Shown here one piece after another: positions 36,701-48,700 of a stretch of DNA of 64,000 nucleotides (positions are counted from its first letter, which is position 1; the number at the start of each line of letters is the position of its first letter). Under the pieces are notes generated by a model. The model saw only the letters and a program-made list of their open reading frames with translations, was not told where the DNA came from and searched no databases. This stretch comes from Amphibalanus amphitrite (taxonomy: Eukaryota; Arthropoda; Thecostraca; Balanomorpha; Balanidae). A program made the translations under genes and the position numbers. Where the stretch lies: assembly GCF_019059575.1 (NCBI RefSeq), contig NW_024882771.1, positions 62,001 to 126,000 on the forward strand, in the 5' to 3' direction.

Positions 36701-39700
36701 ACCTTCAGAGACATTATTTCTTTTTCTCTCTGGAAGGCCGGGCATCGCCCATCAAACGAGGAATGTGGAGTCTGAGAGTCGTCACAATTGACGCATCTCA
36801 ACTCAGACGACGAGCACTCGGCACTGCTGTGATCAGTTGCCGCACATCTCCCGCATGCCGGTCTGTTCCGACAGCTGTCTCGAGTGTGACCGAATCGAAG
36901 ACACTGAAAACAACGCATGGGACTCGGGACATATGGTCGAACTTTCACGGACAGATATCCTATCATCACCTCCCTCGGCAGTTCCAGCGAGTTGAAAGTC
37001 AGAATGATACTGTGCGTGGGTGCGAGAGCGCCACTTCTCTTGGTGTAGATGCGGCGGGCGGCGGAGACCCCAAACTGTGACAGGCCTTCGGCGATCTCGT
37101 CGTTTTGCATGCCCTCCAGATCGTCGCAAAAAATGACCCCTCGGCTGGAATTTTTCGTGCGATGCGGCGAAACGCTGACCGAAAGGTTTACTTCCTTCCT
37201 GCCCTGCTGATCCTTAACTGTGTATGTGAAGTGAGTAGCTTTCAGGGCCCTTTCCGCCTCTCTATCGTCAACAAACTCTACTTCGATGCCTCCGTCTCTA
37301 AGTTTTTCACACCTCGCAATCTTACCAAATCTGTCACAGCCCTCTCGTCTCTGAAAGGGAGACAGCGACGCGAGTTTTCGTTCGTCGGATGTGAATATAA
37401 GAACTTTTGGTCGTGCTCCACCGACTGCACTAGGTGCAAGGGGTTCAGCCGAGGCTGTGGTCCGTGGGGGTGCCAAGTGATTGCACTAAGACTGGTTCCA
37501 CTAAAACCAAAATAAGTAGGCAGTAACACACACAAGCGATACAAACTCTCGACCACAGGTTGACAATAGTTGTGATTCTTACCAGCAGGCAGTCCCAGTT
37601 ACACTACACCCCACCAACCAGAAGTCAACACAAAACATTTGCACATTCTCTTGCCAACTTCATCCTCTTCCGTCCCCATCTGCTCCACACCCCGCAAATC
37701 CTACCATCCACCTCTTCCCCCTTCCTCGCTCACCCTGCCGTCCTGTGACACGATGAAGGTGCACTTGCTTCCTCCGGCGATCTGCGCCGGCTGGAGCCGA
37801 CTCAGGGCCTCCGACGGCACCGGCAGCTTGATCTTGGAGCCCTTCAGGCCGCCCAGCTGATCCTTGTCGTTCAGACCCCAGACGAAGACGCGGCTGCGCA
37901 GGCCGGCCGCGGCGCCCGGCGCGGGGGACGGGCGGCACAGGTAGCCGGCCTCAGAGTCCTGGGGAGAGAGAGGGAGGTGAGAAGGGGTTCACTGATGGTA
38001 GCCTGCGTGCTGGGTAGAGAGCTAATGGAGGCGTGCGTGAATCTGATGATGAAATAACGCTACCTCGCAGAATTAGAGAGCTGCAATATTACGAAGATTT
38101 CACTGTACTAACAGGGAAAATGGGGGACAAGGCCTGCGTCAGAAGTGTTGCACTCCCTGCACAGTCCATTAATTACGAAGGTCGGTAAAACACCAGTCCA
38201 ATCTGAGAAGAAAAAAGCTCGCAGCCTGCTAAAGCCTATTCATGTTCAGAACCACGATGCCACAACTAGGTACTCACTCTTCCCTCAGCATCTCAATTTC
38301 CAGACTCAATTTGGGGAGAGATTCCATGCAGACTCAATTTCCACAAAGGACGTTATGACATGGCTAGGGAAAAAATCATGAATATTGCTTGGGAAGAGCA
38401 GATGGAAGAAATGTCAGCAGATCATGCTTGTGACTTCTTCAACAACACGATGACTGCTATCATCCAAGACACCATTCCAAGGCAGAGGACAAAAGAAAAG
38501 CCCAACCAACTGTACATGAATAATGAAGTACTAAGGCTCAGGTCTCAAAAGTTTCGTTTGTGGCTGAAGTGGAAGGCAAGTAATAATGACATTGATGGTG
38601 CTAGATATTCTAGAATCAGTAACAAATTAAGAAAGGAAGCCAGGAAACTACGCAGGCGCTTTGAAGAGGGTATAGCCAAGAATATAAAGAGTGATGTGAA
38701 AACTTTCTGGAAATACGTGAAGTCGAGGGTAAAGGCGAGAATACCCATTGGAGATATACTCACCCCAGATGGCAAAAGAGTAGTAGAAGATGAGGACAAG
38801 GCAGAAGTACTCGATAACTATTTTGGAACTGTGTTTACAGCAGAAGACTGTACTTTTGTTCCAGAACTGGAAACAAGAACCCAAGTGGAGCTATGCTCTT
38901 TCACTGTGACTCAGGAACAAGTAAAAATCAAACTTCAGCAACTTGATATAACAAAGTCCTCGGGACCTGACGGACTTCACCCAAGGTTCTTAAAAGAAAC
39001 TGCTGATGAAATCGCTGTACCCCTTACCATTATCTATAACAAGTCGCTAGCATCGGGTAGAGTGCCAAAGGCCTGGAAAATTGGACATGTTACAGCCATT
39101 CATAAAGGTGGAGACAAAAGTGCTCCAAGTAATTATCGACCGATTAGTCTGACATCGGTCCCCTGCAAGATCCTAGAGGGATTCGTGAAAAGTAATATCA
39201 TAGACCACATGATGATTAATAATTTGTTTTGTGACAACCAACATGGCTTTGTCCCAGGGAGGTCATGTACAACACAGCTTATGGAAACTTTGGAAGAATG
39301 GACAATATTGTTGGATGAAGGAGGAGCAGTCGACGTAGCCTACATGGATTTTCGTAAAGCATTTGATTGTGTCCCTCATAAGAGACTGCTCAACAAACTC
39401 AAAGCTTATGGCATCAAGGGAGATTTACTGAAGTGGATTGAGAATTTTTTGACTGATAGAAGGCAACGAGTTGTGGTGAATGATAAGAAATCATCTTGGT
39501 GTACTATCTTAAGTGGGATTCCCCAAGGCTCGGTACTGGGTCTGGTACTTTTTGTGTTGTTTATAAATGACTTACCAGAAGAACTAGATTCAAATGTGAA
39601 GATCTACGCAGATGACACAAAGATATACCGACGTGTTAACTCTGAGACCGATCATGATGCAATGCAGGCTGACTTAAACAAGGTCGAAGAATGGTCCGAG

Positions 39701-42700
39701 AAGTGGCAACTTCATTTCAATGAGAAAAAATGTAAAATCATGCATCTTGGTAAGCAAAAGGAGTTGCAACCTTATACGCTAGGACAATCAGCCATGGCTG
39801 TAACGGAAGAAGAAAAGGATCTGGGTGTTATAATGGACAAAAAATTGAAATTTTACTCTCACACTGCAAAAGTGGCGAAGAAGGCCAATCAAGTTCTGGG
39901 GTTGATAAAAAAGGCATTTTCAGCCAGAAATAAAACAATGATTTTGCCACTATATAAAACATTGGTGCGGCCGCTCCTAGAATACGGAAATGTGATCTGG
40001 TGGTGCACTCCACTCCGTGGTGCACTCCAGAAGTTTTGAGACTTTTTCAGTAGAGACAGTTGTCTGTTTCAGAGAAGCATGAAACTTGTATGACTCTCGA
40101 AATGTAACCTCCCGAGTCCAATGCACCTGCTTTAGCGCTCCTGTCACTGCCTGAAGGCCTGCTGATAGGCCTTCAAAGTGAAGGTGCCCAGGGCCTCTGT
40201 CACAGCCTCACTCATCTCCTCCACATCCTCCGAAAGACGGCCCCTGAGCTTCCCTGTCAGTCTGTGGAACATCCAGAAGCCACGGGGGCCAGATCAGGAC
40301 TGTGGGAAGGGTTACGGACGGTTTTGACGCACATCTGTGTCAGATAGTTCGTCTCCATAGTGGACTTGTGGGTGTGTGCGCTACCCTGGTGCAGGAGCCC
40401 CTGGCCACAGTTAAAGAGTTCCGACCTCTTGCGGCGAAATATCTTTCTCAACTCCCTCAGACCCTTCACGAATCATTCCTTGTTGACCATCTGACCGTGT
40501 AGGGGACCCAGGTTATGGAGTTTTTGCCTTTTTGTTCTAAGTAAGGGATTAATTTGAGCTTCCCAGTGGACCTGCGCCGCTGTCTTTATTGGGTCTGAAG
40601 TAGTCAGTGTGTTTTCATTGGACCTTCTGTCTCTTGATCTCATGATGGTAAAAATTCATCCAGCTTTCGTCTCAAGTCACTTTAGAGTCAATTTGCTATG
40701 TTTCTCGGGCATTTTTGCCAAGCTAATCCCAAAATTTTATTGCACAGCGACCCTCCAAGTTGTCTTCACATGAACAACCTGACTGTGCTTTACACTGGTC
40801 ACTGTGACAAGCCGCGTGCGACTTGCCATGTTCAGGGTGACACCGTTGCCGTCTTTTGCAACGTAGAAAAACAAAATTACGCAAGTACGTTTATAACAAC
40901 TGTGGTAAGGACTTGTGAGAACAACAAGTATCTAGCACTGTTCATACGAGGCCAGTCTCAAAACTTCTGGAGTGGACGACGTATGAAACCGACAAAGCAA
41001 AAATAGAGAAAGTGCAAAGAAGGGCAACCCGTCTGGTTACTGAGGTGAAACATCTGTCGTATGAAGAAAGACTGCGTGCGCTAAATATTCCGTCATTGAG
41101 TCATCGGCGGTACCGGGGGGATATGATACAGGTGTTCAAAATTATGAAAGGAATGGAACGGGTGAGAGTCGAACACTTCTTCCAGATGACTACAGATACA
41201 CGAACCCGCGGCCATAGTCATAAAGTGAAGAAACCAAGGGCAAGACTAGCAACCAGACAGCACTTTTTCTCAAGCAGGACGGTCAACAGTTGGAATGCCC
41301 TGTCACAATCCTTGGTAGACTCTCAAAGTGTAAACCAATTTAAGAATAGGTTTGACGAAATTCAAACAAACAGCTCACTGTACTCAACTAGTAGCCAGTA
41401 AAGTTATGGCACGAGAGTGGTCCAGTTGGGTTCACTTATAAAGTCAAGAGCAGGACCAACAGGGCTTATAAGTCCTCTTTACATGAACATCAAGTACATC
41501 AAGTACATCAAGTACATCAAGTACATCTCTCCCATCATCTCTCTGGTATTTCTCCTCTCCTCTCCCAAGCGCCTCTCTTTCCCCTCCCTCTCTCACCTCC
41601 TCGCCGTCGCTGGCCAGAAAGTGGACGCCTCCGCCGGCTCCGGCCGAGTCGTCAGTACCCAGCTGCCGGCCCAGGACCCGCAGCGCGTGCACCCGACAGT
41701 CGATACCGCCGTCACGGCACTCGCGGATGGCGATCTCGATGTACTGGTGGTACTGCGGGCACAGCGGAGGGAGGGGTGAGACACGGAAGGTCTTGCAGTG
41801 GATGAAGTCATGGAGGGCAGACAGGTGCGATGAAAGGGAGTTACAAATTAAAATGTTGGAGGAAACACAGGGACCGGTGGGACATTTTTTTTCTCGCGTC
41901 ACCATGAGCAGAAAACAATGCCTGGGGACTAAGGTTTAGCTTTAAACGTACTTGAACTCGCTGCAAGTTATAAAATGCATATCATTATGAAGGAACTGGG
42001 TTACGGAACTACCAAAAGACATCGGTCAATGATCTCATCAACCCTGGCACAACGCATCGTCCCCAGGCCCAACACCACGCACTTTCCGATCTGACCTCCG
42101 CGAGTTCAAACAGCAGTGACCTAATGTGACACTTACCTCCGTGACGTCATAGAGCAGCGTGACCCAGGTCTCGTCGGCGGCCACGGTGACGACGGCCAGC
42201 TGTCTGAGGGCGGTCAGCTGCGGGCCGGCAGACACCACCAGCAGATAGGGCATGTAGGAGCCGTCGGCGGGCGAGCAGAGCAGCTGCAGACGGTGGACGG
42301 CCACCCCGGGCTGCATCTCCAGACGGATCCAGTGCTGAGCACACAAGGGTGGGGTGTGATTGGGAGACTGTGCGGAGTAACGCAAAATACACTAGTACAG
42401 TAACCCTGATAGAAGAGGACTATTAAAGCAAGTAGGCCTTTCTCTGGCTTCCGATTATCAAACCTCCTCAGATCTGCCCTGCAGTGAGTAGTGACCCTTC
42501 CCTACCCTTAACTTTGCTCATATCCTTCAATTACATAGCACAATTACTATACGCCCTTCTCCTTGTCCACTCTGACAACAAATAGCTCCCCACCAACTAA
42601 CCATAAGTCATCATCAGTTTCTCTATCATCCCGCTCTTCCCCACAGCCCTCGTCCGCCGCCCACCTTGCCGCTGGCGCCGCAGCTCTGCCAGAAGCCGCT

Positions 42701-45700
42701 GACGTCCTCTGCCAGTCTGTCGGCGCACCCCTCCAGGCTGGAGACGGACAGGCCGCGGACGCAGCGCCGGAACTCGGACACCAGGCCGTCGACGGCCGGG
42801 GAGCCGGGCAGGCCGCCGGCGCCGGCGCCGCGCCGCCACTGGCCCGGCCGGCCGGCCGATACGGGCGCGCCGCCCGGCTCCAGCACGCGACTGAAGCCGT
42901 GCCGGTGGCCGCGCGACGTCCGGAAACAGCCCTCACATAGGTCCCAGCGGTCACACACCTTGCAGATGTAACGGGGGCCTGCCGCAGAGCGAGGAAGTTT
43001 CAGAGCATGTGAGGAATATGACACGATTCAAGACTGAAAACAATAATTCAAAATGAAGTGAATTTATTTGCTCCATCATCCTGACTCAGCCAGAATCTCT
43101 CACCAGCACGGACACAACTCTCCTGTCCAGAGTTAGTCTGCAGTCTACAGCGCGTTGCCATGCGCATTCCTTGGTGTACAGCTGCTCTCAATACATGATG
43201 CCGAAGATAAAAGTGGAAGCCGACTCATTACGTTACGACTATAGGCGCCGCGGCGCACACACCACAGCTGACGTCCGGGTGGCTGGTGGGGACCGGTCCA
43301 ATACGTACCGACTATGGTTCAGTCCAATACGTTACGACTATAGGAGCGGCGGCGCACATAGCACAGCTAACGTCCGGGTGGCTGGTGGGGACCGGTCCAA
43401 TACGTACCGACTATGGTTCAGTCCAATACGTACCGACTATGGGAGCGGCGGCGCACACAGCTACACAGCTAACGTCCGGGTGACTGGTGGGGACCGGTCC
43501 GATACGTACAGATTACAGTTCAGTCCAATACGTACCGACTATGGGCGCTGCGGCGCACACAGCACAACTGACGTCCGGGTGGCTGGTGGGGACCGGTCCA
43601 ATACGTACCGACTACAGTTCAGTCCAATACGTACCGACTATAGGCGACGCGACGCGGCGCACACAGCACAGCTAACGTCCGGGTGGCTGGTGGGGACCGG
43701 TCCAATACGTACAGACTACAGTAATTCAGTCCAATACGTACCGACTATAGGCGCCGCGGCGCACACAGCACAGCTGACGTCCGGGTGGCTGGTGGGGACC
43801 GGCTCAATACGTACAGACTACAGTTCAGTCCGATACGTACCGACTATAGGCGCCGCGGCGCACACAGCACAGCTGACATCCGGGTGGCTGGTGGGCACAG
43901 GTCCGATACGTACCGACTACAGAGTTCAGTCCAAATACGTACCGACTATAGGCGCAGCGGCGCAGACGGCGCAGCTGACGTCCGGGTGGCTGGTGGGGAC
44001 CGGCTCAATCTCCGTCAGTAGGCCGGTCCAGTTACTCTGCTGCGGAAAGTCGATCGTGACGTCCCTCCCGTTGTTGATGATGCCTGAAAAGCAAGAAAGA
44101 GTAAGAACCAGGCTAAAGAAACGCGTGGCCCAGTAAAAAGTCATAGGCGGGGTAAAAAGTCAAGTCATTCGATGATAGCAATATCGCATCATGTCGGGCA
44201 CACGGGTGGAATGGAGGAAAATCACGCAGGTTTGTAGCTTTACATAGTGGTAGGTTAGGGAATGATAAAGAAAAAAGACGTGAAAGTGATGCAGTGAAAA
44301 ATGTGGGGATTGTATGGATGGGCATGGACACAGCAAAAGTAAGCGTCGCTCCATCATCCCAGCGACATTCCTCTCACCTGTGACTATTCCGACGCTGCGG
44401 TGGGTCACCGAGCCCCACTTGTACTTGGGCGTGTGCACGGACGGTTTGACGCGCACCCGGTCCCCTACTCGGATATGGGTGGTGGTGGCGGCCACGCCGG
44501 TCACACCCAGTAGCTCCACGTGGATGTAGCGCACCCAGTAGATGCCCACCTTCCGCTGCCAGTTCACCTGGGTGGGGGGGGGGGGGGGGCGGGCCAAGGT
44601 AGACAGGCCGGCAGGGCACGTTGACCAACGCTATGGGATGGTAACGGAGGGTAGAAAGTGTGAAAGATCAACTAGGGTACGGCTAGTCCAGAATTCAGGA
44701 CAATATAAGGAAAAGAACATGTTAAAACATATTATCATCAGTGAGCGCGGAAAATATAATAAGTTGTGCTTGAACCGTTAGTGGCGAACAGGATTTTGAG
44801 CGCCTCAGCCAGAATGTCATTTGGACAATGCATCGGGGAAAAAAACTGAAAACGCCACGGTATTTACGTCATGAAGCACTCATCTAGTTTGTATCGATAT
44901 CCTTCCCCCTGCTGAATATCTCATTCGATTTCTTCTAACCAATTTTCCCATCTGCCACCACTCAGCCTGTCAGTTCCCCACCGTGTGCTCACCTGTACGT
45001 TGAGATCGTGCAGTCCGTCCCTGTCCAGTTTGACCACCGTTCCCACGTCGCCCTCGTGCACCTCCTCGTATGATCGGCAGCAGCGCACCGTCTGGCCCAC
45101 GGCGATGTGGCTCCGCACGTATAGCGCATAGTCGTCGTTCGTGGCGAACTGGTGACGGCGCCGGAACGCCTCGCCGATAGAGGCCTGTGAGAGACGGAGA
45201 GAGATGGTTAGCCGGAGCCCGGAAGGCGGTGTGGAGACGGGGTGGGAGTTCAGGACTGACTTGAATAGCTGGGCTGGCATGGTCGTTCCAGAATGAGGAA
45301 AACGTAGTTGGTGGCGTTCAAAGTGTAAGGAACACTCCCTGGGTGTGGATGAGAAAATTTAGGGGAACAGCGCTCAAGCCACAATCACACAAAAAAAACA
45401 TGGAAAACATGATACCGATCCTAATGCTGAAGCATGACGTGTTCAGACCCAACACAACACCACGAACACACCCGCCATACATCCAGCCTGGCAGCAGGCG
45501 TGGTAACAGCAAATATATCCCACCTGCGCGGCCGGCTGCAGCCCGGTGGCGCCGGCGGCCGCCGACTCGGAGAGGCTGCTGGCCGTCAGCTCGTCCTCTT
45601 CCTCGTCATCCTCGTCGTCCTCGAACTCGCCGTCCTCGCGCTTCTCCTCGGAGGACACGGAGCTGCAGTCGGAGTCGGAGCTGGCCGCACCGCCGGCCGA

Positions 45701-48700
45701 CTGCCGCTCCAGCAGCCAGGCTACCACCGACTCGGCGCTGGGCTCACCGTCTGGGAACGGTACAGTACAGTATAGTACAGGCTGCACAGTACAATACAAC
45801 AGAGGCCGACTGACGCTCCAGCAGCCAGGCGACCACCGACTCGGCGCTCGGCTCACCGCCTGGGGACAGTACAGTACAGTATAGTACAGCGCAGTACAGT
45901 TCTACAGAACGGTACCTGTACAGTTACAGTGCAGGGAAGGGAGGAGAGGCTCACAGCCAGGCCTGACTACCGACTCGGCGATCGCTCACCGTCTGGCAAC
46001 GCCAGGGTCACATGACAGGGGGAGAGTCTACATAAACGGAAGGCGCCGGGACTAAACGGTGAACACAAACGTTTTGATCAGCGATATTTATAGAGGAGGC
46101 TCACGATTGTTACTGCAACAGGGCGCAGATGATATCATTGGTGATTGTACCAATAGTTCTCAAGAACCAGTAGGTCATGGGAAAATGACTAAGGCCTTCT
46201 ATGGACTCTACAGAAGACAACCACGCAGTCAAACGATCAGTCTGTGGGTATCATAACTACCCACCGCTGACCTCCCCACCCCACCCCATCCACCCGCTCT
46301 CACCCATGCACTGGAGGGCTTTCTCGACAGCGCGTCGCTCGAAGCCCATCTCGGCCAGCTGGCGGACCATCTCGCTCGGCGGCGGGGACGAGGTGCGGCG
46401 TTTGCGGCGCGGCGGAGACGCCCGCGGCGCGCCGGCCGTCGAGCCGGGGGTGTCCAGACGCACATCGGCGCGCGCGTGGTGCAGGTCGTAGGCCAGCTGC
46501 TGAGAGAGCGCAAGAGCCGCCACCTGCCGAACGGGGGTAACGGTAGATGGACTGACCTGCAGTAACTGGGGCCTGGCATATCTTGTACTTGAAACTTGCC
46601 ATTTGACAGATTCAACAGGCGCATTTCGCCTTTGACTCCAGAATATTCAGTTCATAGCTCATATCCAAAGCCACGGCAGTAAAACGATGCAAATTGTTCT
46701 CACAAGCAAACGCCTGCTTACTTTTAGCTCAGCAGTCACCCATCCTTCCCAATTTCCCTAGCTCGCACGGCTGACCCTCCCTCTATCTCATACCAGCTCA
46801 GCCCGTTCCTCCCCATCCCCGTAACTACCTCCCTCCCGCCCGTACCTCGATCTGTTCTCGACTGTAGACGGTCCGGACGGGGCTCGGCTGGGTGGCCACG
46901 GCTGTCAGACGCGGCAGCAGCTGTCCCCGGGTGAGCACGCGCCGGAGCAGCTGCTGACGCTGCTGCAGCTGCCGGCAGGCGGCCAGAGCGGCCAGCTGCT
47001 GCTGCAGCTGCTGCACGCCCACACGGCTCACACCGGCTGGGAGGGAGAGACGGGGAGGGCGGTTAGGGGTACATATATCATTGGTAGAGTGCAAATAATC
47101 GCTGTCATTGGTCAACAGGCGTTCAAGAATGTGAGGACAGTCTGCACAAATCAGTTTCATGTAGAAAAGTATACGTTATTTAGAGAAAAGACATGCACTG
47201 TCCTATAATTCTTTTCATACTCGCATAAAATAAGTGAAGTTACCATGCCGTTAAAGTGACAACATGGTTAGAACAAACTGCACTGCCAGCTAATCTTCAA
47301 CTCCCGTCCTAATCTCTCACCCTGCATGGGCGACTTGCTGTGATCACAGCCGGACAGCGGCGCGTCCATGGCGAACGTCAGGAGGCCGGCCCACAGCTGG
47401 ATGAAGTCGTCCGAGGTGGGGAACCGCTCTATGGTCGCCGGGACAGTCTGACAGGCGGTAACGGCCGCCACGGCCAGACGCCGTACCTCCCCAGCACCGC
47501 CGGGCGAGGTCAGACGCACAAACAGCTTCTGTACGCCGAGTCGGACCACCACACCCTGTGTATCCGCGGCTCCTGCACCGCCTCCGCCGGCCGAGGCGGG
47601 CGCGGCGGGGACGGTGACGGCGCCACCGAGCCGCGGCCGCGGGTCGACGCCGCCCAGCACGGCCAGGGCGGCCAGCAGAGCCGACTGGCGGTAATCGCCG
47701 ACCGAGTCCGGGCCGGAGGGAGAGTCGGCAGCGACCGCCGCAGCAGCAGCGACAGACTGGTGGGGGAGGGGAGGGGTGTGTGAACGACAGTTCCACACAC
47801 TGCCGTGTGTCGGTCGGAGGCGGCATCGACCGACACACATGAGAATGCGATGTTATTATAGCGTCAAATAAAAATAGGCACCCTGACGAGAGGGATAAGC
47901 ACAGCACGCTCGAAACCACTGAAAAACTGTGACGGGTAGGCGATGATAGAATGATGACGTTGGCGTCGCGTACTTCGATCTCATGTCGGATCACACACGT
48001 AATCGGTCCTAAATAACCCACTGTGTGCCACTCTCTCACCTCGTTGTCGGTGGGCGGCGGCGGCGCCGGCAGAGCGACCAGACAGTCAGCCAGGTAGCGG
48101 CTGGTGACCTCGGTCCAGGCGGGCAGCTGGTGCAGCCGCCGCACCAGCGCCACCACCGCCTCGGCCACGGTGGAGGTGAGGGAGGCCGTCAGAGAGTGGT
48201 GGCCCCGCCACCGGGTCACACCGTCTCCGTCTGAGGGCACACAGGTCAGACCGGGTCACACCATCCACGGCCTGGGGCTAAATCAACGGTCAAATAGAGG
48301 TCAGTTGCCAATATGGCAGTAAGGGCAAACATTTATGACCCAGTGGCACTCATTCTCAAGCCAAAACTCTTATCTTGTTTCGATAAATTATTATTCGTCG
48401 CTCGACAGCTCAGTCCCAAGTCCCAACCACCCTCGACACATCCGCCCTCGGTCAGGCCAGTGAATCATGAGTATCTGCGTCGGCTACTGACGTACTGTGT
48501 GCCACTTTGGCCTCGTTGGCCCCGGTCAGCATGGTGTCTCCCAGTCTCGTGAGGAGTCGGTGGAGCAGCGCGCGCATCTGAGCCGGGTCCTCGCAGGCCG
48601 ACAGACTGGACGACAGCAGCAGCACGCACTGCAGCTGAGTGGCCACCTGACAACAGGACAAAGAGCGGGTCTGGAGAAGGAGAGAGCAGGACAACGCACT

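Larger units (their letters stand above)
31785..37590 (-). mobile_element. Nearly full-length non-LTR retrotransposon (gag, EN, RT, RNase H)
   Basis: About 5.8 kb in the intron between HERC2 exons 36 and 37, same strand as HERC2. It has an ORF1 with three Cys-rich knuckles and a long ORF2 with endonuclease, reverse transcriptase and RNase H, the layout of I/Jockey-supergroup elements that carry RNase H. The 3' end has the block GGGCGCGTCGACTGC shared with the 16.3-kb copy and ends in a GTTC-type short repeat near 31,786-31,800. The 5' end is placed only roughly. Both frames are long and uninterrupted, so the copy is young. Clade assignment is uncertain. Confidence 0.9.
38110..41530 (+). mobile_element. 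CR1/L2-like non-LTR retrotransposon, 5'-truncated and interrupted
   Basis: Plus strand, antisense to HERC2, in the intron between exons 35 and 36. Reverse transcriptase sequence begins after a short frameshifted piece (38,145-38,381) and runs 38,360-40,020. A 0.95-kb mariner insertion (40,023-40,974) splits it, and the frame resumes at about 40,979 through 41,401 with the typical tail [25 protein letters not shown] and [14 protein letters not shown]. The endonuclease part is missing. The 3' end is a 9-bp tandem tail (AAGTACATC) at 41,489-41,527. The GC content is much lower than in the neighbouring exons. Confidence 0.9.

Noticed and set aside
40257-40502. Independent small genes inside the mariner element
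   Set aside because: The minus-strand frame is a transposase fragment with SPDLAP, and the plus-strand frame is its shadow.
43171-44136. A 321-codon plus-strand open frame
   Set aside because: It runs through the array of HERC2 exon 32 copies; the frame is kept open by repeat spacings of 99 and 102. It is antisense to a real exon and resembles no protein.
47344-48240. A 298-codon minus-strand frame bridging two HERC2 exons
   Set aside because: Only the exon 25 part is in the HERC2 frame; the rest runs through the intron and then reads exon 26 out of frame. Splice sites at 48,040 and 47,756 restore the conserved protein.
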